This document shows, in pieces, positions 9,791-21,017 of a stretch of DNA of 64,000 nucleotides. The notes under the pieces were generated by a model. That model worked only from the letters and a program-made list of their open reading frames with translations, was not told the origin of the DNA and did no database searches. Numbering within the stretch: the stretch's first letter is position 1; each line of letters begins with the position of its first letter. The stretch is from Ascoidea asiatica. Taxonomy: Eukaryota; Ascomycota; Saccharomycetes; Ascoideales; Ascoideaceae. The position numbers and the translations under genes are program-made. The stretch lies in the NCBI GenBank assembly GCA_001600695.1, contig BCKQ01000003.1:310001-374000 (forward strand), in the 5' to 3' direction.

Positions 9791-12700
9791 GTTAATTATT
9801 AATATTTCAACTCTATAATTTTATTATTTTTTATATCTTTTCTAATAATTTCTTTCTTTTTGTCTTTTTTTTTTCATTGAAAAAAAGTATTAAATCTGGA
9901 AATGGGACTAGCTAAATGTTTCATTCCTACTTCTTGTTTAATTGTTTTCATATTTTAGAAGTGAAATGATTGCAACCTTCATTATTTTCATATGTAATGA
10001 TAGGCTTAAATATCAATTTCAAATAATTTTTAAAATTGAAACAGATGGAAATGATAGTTTTTTGTGATTATTTTAATTTTTGATTTAATTATATTTTTTT
10101 ATTGAGAAACGTTTTCACAATGAAATTTCAAAAAAAAGTTTTATTCAGACTTAATATAATAATATCCAAATATTAGGTGATAAAAATAGAGTTGGAGATT
10201 TGATGTTCGAAATAGTTAACAGCCCATTGAAAAAAACTAATGATTCATTAAAATTATGACTTCGTCAAAAAATACTCAGCTTCTAGCAGAGAATGGTCCT
10301 TATGATTGGTTTTAAACTTGAATTGGCTGAACTTCTTAACTTGAAAAAAAAAAAAATTCAATAAAATCAGTTTCCCAGATAAAGAAAATAGCAAGCATGT
10401 ATATCTATAAAAAATGATGATAATCAACCCTGAAATCGGTAAAGATTTGAATGAGATTATCTTTATTATAACCGAATAATTATCTAAATCACAAAACTGA
10501 AAAAGATTTTTATTTCGGCATATTTTTCCTTGAAACTTATAAATATAATGAGAAAAAAACTAACTGTTTGATATCATAATATGACCCTAAACCAAAAATC
10601 AATTATTTTCAAGAGTATTTATTACGTTGGAAAAGTTTTTTGAAATGAATTAGTGTGTTGTTACTATGTTTTTTTATAAAAAATTCGTAACTTAGTTTTC
10701 TACTAGCTTTCCTAGTTTATTCTTAGATCGACTTTGAAATCAAAGATCGTAGAAATAAAAAGAGAGGAACTTTGAAGGATGGAAAATTTGTTCCTAATAA
10801 AATTTCTCTTAAGGGAAAGATAAATTTGAAATTCTCTGGAACGCCTTTTTCGCTAAAACAAAAATAAGGGCTATTAATTAATATTTTTTGAAGTGAATTG
10901 AGCATCTTTTTTTCTGTGAAATAATATATTTCGAATAAATGGGCTGCATTTTTTAAAAATTTTGATAAAAATAATATTTTTTTGTTATCAATCGAGTACG
11001 AAACTGTCATACGTAGTCAATTCAAATATGTTGAATTTTTTTCGCTTTATATTCAAATAAATATTTTGAGCTTGCTATGTAGTTATAAAGATGTATTCAG
11101 AGTCTATCGCTTCTTGAGATTACATACAAACTACACTTATGCTGGTGAAATTTTTGTTTATGACTTCTTTTATTAGACTTTTTTATCGATTATCTTGTTG
11201 AAACAAGATTTTAACAATATTTTACATTCTAGAAAATTTTCTTCTACATGAAATAAAAGCTTTCACCTTTTCCCAGAATATCAGTTGAAATTTTTTGAAA
11301 TTTTTTTATTTTTTTGAAGTGATAACTACTTACAATAAAGTACCTCATTGGAATTAATATCGATAGTTTTTGTTACTTTGTATCATTAAACTGGCTGGTA
11401 GTTTATCATTAAAAATATCTATCATTGAGCTTTCTTTTTGTTTTATGCATCTTTTTTCAAAAAACAACAACCATCAAGGAGGCCAAAAAAACAAACATTT
11501 CTTTTTATTCAAATGAAATTCTTGATTTTTAAATGAATTATTTCTCTAAAGTACCTTATACGAATAAAGGTAGTCTTTACGAAAGTTACACTACTTCCGA
11601 TAACCACAAATCTTTTTTTTTGAAAGCATTTTTTTTCCTTTTATGATAAAAGTTAAGTTCTATTCGTGATGATTTTCTAAATAAATCTATTACGAATCTC
11701 ACTTTTTTTTCAAGAAAAATCCCTTGAGTCAAAGTTGAAATAGATTAAGTACATTTCAATAAAATTTGACAACATAAACATTATTAATCAAAAGCCATGA
11801 TCAACGATAAATGATCTTAAAGAGGTAATCTAAATAACCGGATGAGCACCAGAAATTTAATGAACAAGCTACAGCTAATCCTGGAGTAACATAAGCGAAT
11901 ATTTCTCAAAAATAATCATGATTATTTTCTAGAGAATTCTCGCAAAAATCTAAAAAACAATTCTGGGATAAATTTTTCAGAATGCTGCCAGATTATTTAC
12001 GTAAAAGCAAATAGTTATTAAAAAGCATTTACTGAAGAAAGAAAATATCAAAGTATGGAATTTTATCTAAATTTATCTTCCTTTTTCAATTTAATCTGTT
12101 AAAGAAAACGTATTTGATATTCAATATGCTTATTTTTTATTTTAGTCTTGCTATTTTTTTTTTCTTGTGATAAATCGAGAAAATTTTTGAATTTTTCATT
12201 GCAATTGGTACGAAATCGATCATTATTTAAGTTTTTATGATTCAGATTAGGTTATAATTTTCGCTAAAATTTCTTTGAAATTATCTGTTTTTGATTTTGA
12301 ATTAGAATATGCTAAATACATTTTTTGATTCTTGGTTTAAAAGTTAAAAGAAATTCAAAAATGTTCTAAACTCAACTTTATTGGTTAATGAAGGACGCAA
12401 ATCTTGAAGGGAAGATTCTCTAACAGTTCTTCTGAAGTATTCCTATTTTCAATCAAATAGCATTATTTCTTGTCAGAATATTTTTATCGGATAACGCACA
12501 TTTTGCAATTGTGCATAATAACTAGGATAGAAAAAAACCCTACTGAAAGTATTTTGCACTAATTCTTATCTGTTTATTTAAACACACACAAGTGAAATGA
12601 AAAATTTCAAGACAAAAGCACCTTTTTTATTCAGCTCTGTGAATTACTTTTATTACAGTATAATATTGCCTCAAAATAACAACTGGTAAACGTAATTTTA

Positions 12701-15700
12701 AAAGAATTTTTCTGTATTGAATTTGAATCTACCGACAAATACAAGATAATAAAAAAAAATATAGTTGACTCAATAATTGGCTTAAGTGCCTTTAAATTCT
12801 TTTTTTTTTCATTTACCTCGAAGATCTTTTTTTTCAATTAAAAAAAAAAAATTGAATTTAATAACATATTCTTGCTTTGAAGCATATTGCATGATTTATT
12901 TGAAATAAAATTATTTTAAAAAACTTTTACTTGGAAATAATTTTCTCATCATTTGTAAATACCTCAAAAGAACATTAATGAAATTAAAAAATATTCATTA
13001 TTAGAAACTGAATCAAAAGCATTTTTTTTTCAATATTAATTGAAAAAATATCCTTAAATTACGTAATATAATTTCAAAAATTGATTTCGGATTGACCGTA
13101 TCAAAATGTATAGTAGTGTAAGCCGGCGTACGTATTCAAAAAAGGTTTATGGGTCACATGTACATTCTTTACGACCACATTATGCACCTGTCGTAATTTA
13201 CAGTCCTCGCCTTGCATAAATACGCGTACCCGTTAATTTTTCAGGGTACTAAGATTATTTGATACATTTGTGATTATTGTAAAGTTATAATAAATTATGA
13301 AAATAGAAATTATTTGCACTTTTCCAGTAGGGATTACTAGAGTTTTTTGATTTTTCATAAGTGAATGCTTGTACTTGATATTTTTTTTTTACTTTCTTCT
13401 GTATTCTTAAGAAAGATTAGAAACATTAATAAAAGAGCAAACGGTGTTTTGGCCTCGTAGAAGCCAGATTTCATTTCGTTTGACTTTTCATAAACTGAAT
13501 AGAATTGAATGTCTGTTTGATTTTTGAAGAAATAGATCTTTAAAATGGTTTATAGCACTGACTTCAATAAGATTCTATTATATTTTATTAAAAAGAATAG
13601 AAATACAAACCAGAAACCACCATGTTTATCAAGTAGGATTTTTTTTTTTTTTTTTATCTTAAGAATAATGAAACAAACTCAGTAAACTAAATTAAGCCTG
13701 CAATTAAAAAGTTTCCCATATTCGCCTTAGTATAAATTTTTCAGAATAGTGAACTTATAACTATAATCGTGCGGTATTTATCAACCGATACGTTTTTCAA
13801 CTGAGCTTTTTAATAAAAAAAATTTATTTAATTAAATTTAAATAAAAACAGATTTTTCCACATACAGTAATTAACAGTGAAAATTGAATTTTTTTGAAAA
13901 GACGATAAAAATGCTCTTAAAACATCATTTCAAATTACAAATTTTATGAAAGCTGTCAACCCAATAGAATGTGCATAATAAAAATCTTCAAGATATAATA
14001 CAGTGAAAATATATTACCGTTCAAACGGTTGGCATCTTTAAAAGATTGGGTGATTTTCCTTTTTAGGTGTTTGAATGTTATTTTTTGTAACAGATTATAC
14101 AATTTTTATAACAGAATATCTTTTGAACGATAAATTTAAACTATGATAAGCCAGTTACAAAAATGATGATTTATAATTCCTTAATTTATTTATGGTAAAA
14201 TTAATTTTAGAGTCTTTTTTTGGAACAAAAATTATATTTTATACCATATCAAAAAAGTTTCTTGAAAGTAATTTTTGAGAAGTAATTAATCATTTTTAGA
14301 CTTTGATTAAAGTCTATAATTCAAGGGTTTTAGGGCTTATTTTTCATTGATTTCTTTTTCAATAGAAATTTCATTAAATTTTCTGTATGCTTCAAAAATT
14401 CAGAAAGATATCAAATAAATTTTCCAATCATCTCTCCTACTTATAATTATAATTTTTACAAATGAACTTTTTTGAAGCTGCAGATAAATTATTTTCTTTT
14501 TTTTATATTACTCCTGGATTTTTGAAAAATTTCCAATTAAATTTCAGAAACTCAAATTATGAAACTAATTTCTTTCAACTTCATAAATGAAATCAATCAA
14601 CTTCGATAGACTAATTATTAACAGAGGGTTTTATTCAAAAGAGAATGAAAAATAAATTCTGTATACCTTTGAAATAAAATTCGATTTTCGAAAGCAAAAA
14701 AAAAATCGTTCAACTTAGGCTTAAAAAATGGTGCAATTGAAATAAATATTATTTATACTTCAATAGGTATTGTATTGATACTTATAGTAGACTAAAGTAA
14801 TCTGTCTGTTAGCTTAAACTTGATTTAATTGCTTCATACAAATCACAAAAACTATAATAATTATGAATAGGCTGTGATAACGTCCTGGGAGGTTTTTGGG
14901 CTTTTAGTGTAAATACTTCTAATTTAACTAAAACCAGAAAATTTAGGGTCGCCAACAATAAATAATAAAATAGATAATAAATTGGATGTAAAGCCTTGAA
15001 AAGTTGGTATGAGACACGACGAGACACAAGTAGACCGGGGCTGCATTTCTTAAAGCAGCGTCTGACTTCAACCGTTTTAAAACCGAATTTTCAATAAAAT
15101 TTCAAATAAAATCAGCCAAATTTTGAAGTACTTCAAAAAATTAAAATTTATGATTTTTGATAATTTGGTATTCAAAAACACTTACAGTAAGATCTGTAAG
15201 GTCATATTCTTGTTTAGCTTTTGTTAAATAATATCTTTTAAGATCAGTTCTTTTATTTTCTTACGATACTGCTTCTTAGACTGACTATGGTAATCCATTA
15301 TCATAGGCTAATAATTAACATTATTAACATGTTAACAATCTTCAAAGTCCTCTAAGATTATTTGATATTCCATTACTGTACTTCAAAAAAGAAATAGTAA
15401 AGAAGAGCAGTTGATTTCATCCAATTTTTTTAAATAATGAAAGAATATAAGTATAAGAGAATTTTCCCTTTTATTGAATTCAAGAACTTCTTTCTTATTT
15501 TTTAATTCATGAAGTTTAAATAATCTTTAACAATAAAAGTAAATAATATCTTAATCAACAGCTAATTATTAACTTCTAATATTGTATCATAAAATATCAT
15601 ATACTAAAATATCTTATAATTTAAATTTAATAAAAACTTTATAATAATAGTTTTCTTATAAAATCAAAATAACAATTTCAAAAACTTTTCAATTTTTCAA

Positions 15701-15721
15701 ATTTACAATACTTCTTTCAAA
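9791..15721. other. 5.9-kb AT-rich gene-free region (candidate centromeric or structural region)
   Basis: No frame here looks like a protein; the longest are under 100 codons with no family resemblance. There is no tRNA or obvious snRNA, and the region lacks both the Asn-type codon repeats of coding DNA and the GC islands of other promoters. The one GC-richer patch is about 13110-13260. It contains a Cbf1/CDEI-type word GTCACATG (13153-13160), the near-inverted pair GTACGTATT / AATACGCGTAC, and CCGGCG. A smaller GC-richer patch lies near 15020-15070. Homopolymer T and A runs are frequent. This is by far the longest gap in the window. A centromere, a decayed element or a long non-coding RNA are all possible; I see no direct proof for any. 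Confidence 0.4.
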
Positions 15722-15958
15722 ATGGGTTTAGTTCAAACAAGATGGATTTGTTGCAGAAGCATGAGTGCTGGTGATTGTTCCAAAATTCATGATGATATAT
15801 ATGATATAGTGGATGGACCTCGTCCAACTTGTCATTTCTGTGGTCATAAAGTTTGTTCTACTTGCAAAATTATTTGGCATGGTCCTCCACCAGGATCATT
15901 TACTGGAGCTCTTTCTCAACCTAAGCCAAGAAGATGGATAGAAATTAATCATGCTTGA
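15722..15958 (+). CDS. Small Cys-rich, probably zinc-binding protein (78 aa)
   Basis: Family not named with certainty. The 78-residue protein begins MGLVQTRWICCRS and has seven cysteines: CC near residues 10-11, one in AGDC, then CHFCGHKVCSTC. The last segment is two C-x2-C pairs separated by GHKV and resembles a treble-clef or zinc-ribbon knuckle. It ends in a Pro/Gly-rich tail, PPPGSFTGALSQPKPRRW. Short fungal proteins with a W-x-CC start and a C-x2-C-G-H-x2-C-x2-C core are widespread and uncharacterised. Codon use is less repetitive than its neighbours and there is no low-complexity insert, so the sequence appears to be under constraint. The ATG directly follows an A/T-rich leader. It sits alone between two large intergenic regions. 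Confidence 0.72.
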   Translation: MGLVQTRWICCRSMSAGDCSKIHDDIYDIVDGPRPTCHFCGHKVCSTCKIIWHGPPPGSFTGALSQPKPRRWIEINHA

Positions 15959-18435
15959 ATAAAATTTCAATCAAAATTCCAAGATCAAAATCAAAGTTCA
16001 AAGATCTTTCAATCAATTTTTTTTATTACAATTATCATCTCCAATCTGTACAACTATAATCAATTCCAACACATTTCCAATCCTACATATATACTTAATT
16101 TATGAGAAAATGCTAATGATTTTTTTCTATCACTTATAAAAATGAATTTTTTAATATCCTTTTTCATCTTTTTCAAGAATCAAATTGCATTTTAGGTCAA
16201 TAATCACTATCTGCTGTTTTATCTCTTTTTGTTAATGTTTTTATTACATTTTTTTATATCCTTTCTTTACTTGGCTTTTTTTGTCCAATCAAACTCTAAA
16301 TCATTTCCCAAAAAGGATGAAGATCAGTGAGAGCCAATAGATTTGGGTTTCATTATTGTCTGTTTTTCTGTTTTATTTTTTTTATTTGCAATTCGGGTTT
16401 AAATTTAAGATTGCTTCTTTTTTTTTCGTTATTAATTTAACTACTATAACTTCATTTACTTTACATTCTTTGCTGGCATTTTTTTTTTTAAGGAAAAGAT
16501 TTTACATTTCATTTTATTTCATTTCAATTTTTGAGGTTTTTTTGCAATTTACAAGTTAATTTTCACAATTTCTAATGATAACTTAGAAACTTGGTGATTT
16601 TATTTCATTAAATTTTCTTCTAGTTTATATAATTAAATAATTTTCATATTGGAAACATTTTGTATTATAATACAAACCTTTACTCTAGAGGTTAACTTAA
16701 TGAATATTTAATAAATTTTTTTTATCTAATATAAACAACATTTATCTTCCAATAAGTAATACTGTAAAGTAGTAGTACTGATATATTTTATTAAATTCAA
16801 TACTTGTGGCCACAAATTAAAAGGAAAGTAACAAGTTATTAGAGGTTAACCCAAGTCATGTTTTTTTTTAGTGATTATATCTTTCAATTCAAGTGCTGAT
16901 CAATGATCTATTAGTAAAAAAGATTATTAATAGAAAAAGAACAAAGAGCAAAAGTAAAGTTAATATTTTCACTTTAATTTTTTCATTCGTTTAATGAAGA
17001 AAATAAATATAAAGATATTGCATTGAAGTAAAGTTAAACGAAATAAAAAAAATTTGTAAAACAAATAAAACAAAAAATGAAATAAAATAAAATCTTTTAC
17101 CTATCGGACTTTTTCACTACAGTAATACGAAGTCAATTATTTAATTCAAGGTCAAAACAATACCGAGATTAAAATAATTAAATTGCAAAAAAATTGAAAT
17201 AAATGGAACCATACAATATATGATTCATATGTAGTTTAATATATTTTGAATTGGATAAAGGCTAATAGCAAGGAAATAAGCTATTTTTGTTTAAGTTTTT
17301 TTAAACTGTATTTTGAAAATCAGGTTGAATTCTATAAACAACAAAAAAAGGTTAATTAGAATAAAGATAAGAAAAAAGTAAATTGATTATAGATTGTAGG
17401 AGAATACCGATTTATATCACTTATAAAATACAAGATTCTTAGCTTGGAGTCAATTCGTTTTTGGTCTTTTTCATTTAATTAAATGATATACGGTATGATG
17501 ATAACGTTAGCAAGAACGATCATGATTATATTTTTGGGTCATCACCATATCATTTCATACCATACCATATCATATAATAGGAATCAACAGTGTTTTAAAA
17601 GTGAGAAAATGTTTTAAAAGTAGTTTTGAGTCATGAAGGAAATATGAATTAAATCCTTTAAAAAGTATTGGTTGAATCAATAAGGTGATATAAGATATAT
17701 CTTATATTCGTATTGAGAACGGACCATAATATATGAATATGAATATTTTAGTAATAAATCAAAAATTTAGCCATGTTTCAACCAGGTGAATATAAAAAAG
17801 GTTTATAAAGGAGTTTATGAAAAAGGTTTAAAAAGAGTTCAAAAAGAGTCAATTTGAGATTAAGAATTAAATTTTTCATATTTTCAGATTTTCAGTGCTC
17901 AGAAACAAGTCCGGAACTCGGTACATGAGCAACCGAGGTACAGCCGATAATCCTGACTAGCCGAAACCAAAATACGGATTATATTCTTCCGAATACGGAT
18001 TTAGTTTAATGTAATTGATTTTATTCCAGAAATGGAACGGACAGGAAAAAAACGGGTTTGAAATTGAGACCAAAAATATGGTACTGATCTGACTAGCCCC
18101 TGCCAGCCTGAGGAAATCTTGAATTTGGCGTTGAGTGTGGAAATCTCGATAGATTGCTTTTCTTAAGCTGAATTCTGTTAGAAACTCGATCAACGTGGGT
18201 TTTAGTTCTTTATTGCTTAAAGCAATCTCATCAGTTTCTTTTGTTGAAATAGATTATCTCAGGAACCAAATGAATTAAATCAATTGAGTCTTCTGTTCTT
18301 TGGATATTTAATATTTTGTAATTTGATATCTATTGTTATTATTTTGTTTTTTTAAAATACTGGAAATTTTTGAAAACTCTTGTTCCTTTAAAGTATAAAC
18401 TAATTGGAAGCTCACTTGAAATTTTGGAAAAGAAA
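15959..18435. other. Intergenic region upstream of FUN14-like gene
   Basis: About 2.5 kb without a credible gene; a Phe-rich frame at 16356-16559 is T-run noise. Most of it is AT-rich. A GC-richer block at about 17880-18170 is the likely FUN14 promoter. It has the word AATACGGATT twice, CTCGG/CCGAG inverted words, and GAGACCAAA (18066-18074). CATACCATATCAT-type repeats occur near 17545-17575. Confidence 0.5.
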
Positions 18436-19131
18436 ATGTTATCGAGTAATAATTTAATATATTTCAAACAATTTAAACAATTTTCATCAATTTTGAATAA
18501 TAATCAGTTTTTATTTAAATCCAAGCTTCAATCAAAATTCAATTCATCATTTACTTCTAAATTTTTTTTCCAAAATTTAAAATTAAAGAACAATAATATA
18601 CATAATTATAAGAATTCAATTTTATTTGGAACTAAACCAATATTTAAAAATAATAATAAATTTCCTAAATCTTTAAATCTTTCAATATTATTTGGTGTTT
18701 CGACTTCATGTATTTTATTTCCAACAATATTAAATTTCAATAAGAAAATTTTAAATGATTCTTTAAATCAAAACTATAATGCAATTTCAATCAATCCATC
18801 TTCATTATCTTTACCTTCATCAAATATTAATAACAATTCAAAAAGCAGATTCAATGGTAAATTAAATTATCAAGAGTTATGCCTTGGTTCAATTTTTGGT
18901 TTATTTTTAGGTGTAATTTGTGGTAAATTATCTTATATTTTAGTTTTTGTAACTGGTGGTAGTTTATTCATTTTACAATTCTTTGTTAATAGAGGTGTTA
19001 TTAATATTAATTGGAAAGGTATGATTAATGTTGGTAAACAAAAAATTTCTTTATCAAATTTATTTTTTAATAGACCAAGTTTTAAAATCTCTTTTTTTTC
19101 TAGTTTTTTAATAGCTGCTTTCAATGTTTAA
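18436..19131 (+). CDS. FUN14: FUN14-family mitochondrial outer-membrane protein
   Basis: FUN14-domain proteins (FUNDC1 relatives) are small mitochondrial membrane proteins; the animal member is a mitophagy receptor and the yeast role is less clear. The C-terminal half contains the domain: NYQELCLGSIFGLFLGVICGK, then LSYILVFVTGGSLFILQF and RGVININW, matching the yeast Fun14 pattern of a glycine-rich helix followed by a second membrane segment and the RGxxNIxW block. The N-terminal 90 residues are basic, Ser/Asn-rich and poor in acids, which suits mitochondrial targeting. I chose ATG 18436 because the frame upstream to 18370 has only a TTG. The protein is 231 aa, somewhat longer than S. cerevisiae Fun14 (198). 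Its neighbourhood (SPO7 further on) matches the S. cerevisiae SPO7-FUN14 pair. Confidence 0.8.
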   Translation: MLSSNNLIYFKQFKQFSSILNNNQFLFKSKLQSKFNSSFTSKFFFQNLKLKNNNIHNYKNSILFGTKPIFKNNNKFPKSLNLSILFGVSTSCILFPTILNFNKKILNDSLNQNYNAISINPSSLSLPSSNINNNSKSRFNGKLNYQELCLGSIFGLFLGVICGKLSYILVFVTGGSLFILQFFVNRGVININWKGMINVGKQKISLSNLFFNRPSFKISFFSSFLIAAFNV

Positions 19132-19343
19132 TAATCTATAATCACATTTATCTTATCAGTCTTACTATTCTTCTTATTCTTCTTATTGTTGTTATTATAT
19201 TATTGTACTTATTCTTATTCTTATTTTTATTCTTATATTTATTCTTATCATTGTTATCATCCTTATTAAATAGATATAAAACATTATTTTTAATCAAATT
19301 AAATTATTTATCTATGATAATGTAAACTAACCGACTTGTGTAC

Positions 19344-19350
19344 TTACCCG
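19344..19350 (+). promoter_or_regulatory. Reb1-like site TTACCCG upstream of PRE7
   Basis: Exact TTACCCG, followed by G, about 180 bp upstream of the PRE7 ATG. This is the S. cerevisiae Reb1 consensus, a nucleosome-excluding factor. Other copies of the word in this window lie in intergenic DNA near 7020, 49529 (reverse) and 59420. Confidence 0.5.
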
Positions 19351-19403
19351 GACGAGAGTTTCTTAACTATGTGAAGTATCTTAACTGCCGTAACTTTAGT
19401 ATA

Positions 19404-19411
19404 TTGCCACT
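19404..19411 (-). promoter_or_regulatory. PACE/Rpn4-like element upstream of PRE7
   Basis: TTGCCACT on the plus strand, that is AGTGGCAA on the minus strand, 119 bp upstream of the PRE7 start. The Rpn4 consensus is GGTGGCAAA with known A-initial variants. The same eight bases occur upstream of PRE8 at 29336-29343. Confidence 0.6.
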
Positions 19412-19529
19412 TTAATAATTTAAACAGTATGATAATAATCAATATATTAATTAAAATACTTGGATTAATTATTTATAATCAAGCTAATTTGATTAATAAA
19501 TAAATATATTTATAATTATAATAATAACA

Positions 19530-20237
19530 ATGGCACAAGCAACAGTAAGTTCAGATTATGGTTCAATAGCCACTCAAGAACCAATTGAACATCGTTTTAA
19601 TCCATATTCTGATAATGGTGGTACTATTTTAGGTATAGCAGGTGAAGATTTTGCAGTTTTAGCTGGTGATACTCGTCATACAACTGATTATTCAATTAAT
19701 TCAAGATATGAACCAAAAATTAAAAATGTTGGTGATGATCTTTTAATATCTGCAAATGGATTTTCTGCAGATGGTAATGCATTAATTGAAAGCTTTCAAA
19801 GAAATTTACAATGGTATCATTTTAATAATAATGATGAAAAATTAAAAATTGGTTCTGCAGCAAGATTAGTTCAACATTTATTATATGGTAAAAGATTTTT
19901 TCCATATTATGTTAGTACAATAATTGCAGGAATTGATGAAAATGGTAAAGGTGCAGTTTATTCTTTTGATCCAGTTGGTTCATATGAAAAAGAACAATGT
20001 AGAGTTGCAGGTTCTGCAAGTAGTTTAATTATGCCATTTTTAGATAATCAAGTTAATTTTAAAAATCAAGCAAATAAAGAAGTTAAATATTTAAATTTAG
20101 ATGAAGTTTTAGCTTTAGTTAGAGATTCATTTTCTTCTGCAACTGAAAGACATATTCATGTTGGTGATTTTTTAGAAATTTTAATTGTTACCAAAGATGG
20201 TGTTAAAAAAGAATTATTTCCATTAAAAAGAGATTAA
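19530..20237 (+). CDS. PRE7: 20S proteasome beta-6 subunit
   Basis: Non-catalytic beta-type subunit of the 20S core particle. The 235-aa protein matches S. cerevisiae Pre7 almost throughout. It has EHRFNPYSDNGGTILGIAGE (about 20-39), then LAGDTRHTTDYSINSRYEPK, HLLYGKRFFPYYVSTIIAG, AVYSFDPVGSYEKEQCR, IMPFLDNQVNFKNQ and the tail VTKDGVKKELFPLKRD. The short N-terminal propeptide precedes the mature beta fold, and the catalytic Thr1 environment is absent, as expected for beta-6. There is no low-complexity insert, in contrast with most neighbours. It is convergent with ERD2 across 135 bp, the same arrangement as YBL041W/YBL040C in S. cerevisiae. Rpn4 control is suggested by the PACE-like site upstream. 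Confidence 0.97.
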   Translation: MAQATVSSDYGSIATQEPIEHRFNPYSDNGGTILGIAGEDFAVLAGDTRHTTDYSINSRYEPKIKNVGDDLLISANGFSADGNALIESFQRNLQWYHFNNNDEKLKIGSAARLVQHLLYGKRFFPYYVSTIIAGIDENGKGAVYSFDPVGSYEKEQCRVAGSASSLIMPFLDNQVNFKNQANKEVKYLNLDEVLALVRDSFSSATERHIHVGDFLEILIVTKDGVKKELFPLKRD

Positions 20238-20372
20238 TTTCACCTTATATATATATACTGTATATGTAATTATAGTAATTTTATTATATATCATTTATTT
20301 ATTTATCTATTTCTTTACTTCTTTATTTATTTATCTATGTATTTGCTTTGAACTAATAATAAGAGTAATAAA

Positions 20373-21017
20373 TTAAACAGGCATTGTAAAATTGTATGCT
20401 TTTATTACTTTTTTATAATATACATAAAAGAAATCAGAATAGATCAAAGTTTGAATTATACCAGCAAATACAGCAATTGAATCAAAATGACCTTCCATAT
20501 AATATCTCCAAAGCCAATTTGGAATATATAAAGCTCTATATAAACCTAGAGCAAAAATATAATGAGTTGTTAAAACTTCAGCTTCACCAGTTCTTTGTAA
20601 TAAAAATAATTGTGGTAAAATTGCAACAGATTCTAACCAAATACTAAAACTCCATAAAATTTCTAATAATGAATAATCATAATTAAAAATTAATGAAATA
20701 ATTATACATGGAATTAATAAATATTCAACTTTAAAATCATCATCTTTTGGTTGTTGACTTTTGAGATAATTATGTTTAACTATCATTAAATATAAAATAT
20801 AATTTGAAGATGCAATAAAAAAAATTTTCATTAAAGTATTATAAATTGATACAAATCTAAAAAATAAATCTAAATATCTTGTTATGAAAACTAAAGAATA
20901 TAAAGCTTGAGTTTTGAATGATATACCTGCAATTGATCTTGTATCACGAATTGATTTGAAAAGTATAAAAATACTAATTAAATGAGATATATCTCCTAAG
21001 ATTCTAAAAAGATTCAT
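20373..21017 (-). CDS. ERD2: K/HDEL receptor
   Basis: Seven-helix Golgi receptor that returns soluble ER proteins bearing HDEL/KDEL tails in COPI vesicles. The 214-aa protein has the first family signature, GISFKTQALYSLVFITRYL (about 32-50), and the second, SVAILPQLFLLQRTGEAE followed by THYIFALG. It has seven hydrophobic segments and the short charged tail YYKKVIKAYNF, whose lysines resemble the COPI-binding tail. Length matches the family (219 in S. cerevisiae). Start is ATG at 21017-21015. It is convergent with PRE7. Confidence 0.96.
   Translation of the reverse strand: MNLFRILGDISHLISIFILFKSIRDTRSIAGISFKTQALYSLVFITRYLDLFFRFVSIYNTLMKIFFIASSNYILYLMIVKHNYLKSQQPKDDDFKVEYLLIPCIIISLIFNYDYSLLEILWSFSIWLESVAILPQLFLLQRTGEAEVLTTHYIFALGLYRALYIPNWLWRYYMEGHFDSIAVFAGIIQTLIYSDFFYVYYKKVIKAYNFTMPV

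Larger units (their letters stand above)
19132..19529. promoter_or_regulatory. PRE7 promoter region
   Basis: 398 bp between FUN14 and PRE7. The first half is a T-rich 3' region. The second half carries a Reb1-like TTACCCGG and a PACE-like TTGCCACT (listed separately), followed by an AT-rich leader to the ATG. Confidence 0.65.

Noticed and set aside
10414-10500. C/D-box snoRNA-like arrangement (ATGATGA ... CTGA ... CTGA)
   Set aside because: No terminal stem directly flanking the boxes, and these short words are expected by chance in AT-rich DNA.
13079-13160. CDEIII-like ATCCGAAAT (minus strand) near GTCACATG in the desert
   Set aside because: Flanking CDEIII bases do not match, the orientation is wrong and no AT-rich spacer lies between.
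15030-15045. GTAGACCGGGG shared with the tRNA-Asp T-arm region
   Set aside because: Only 11 bases match; no cloverleaf can be formed. Likely chance.
18370-18435. Longer FUN14 frame starting at TTG
   Set aside because: No ATG in this extension; ATG 18436 is the first in frame and gives a targeting-like N-terminus.
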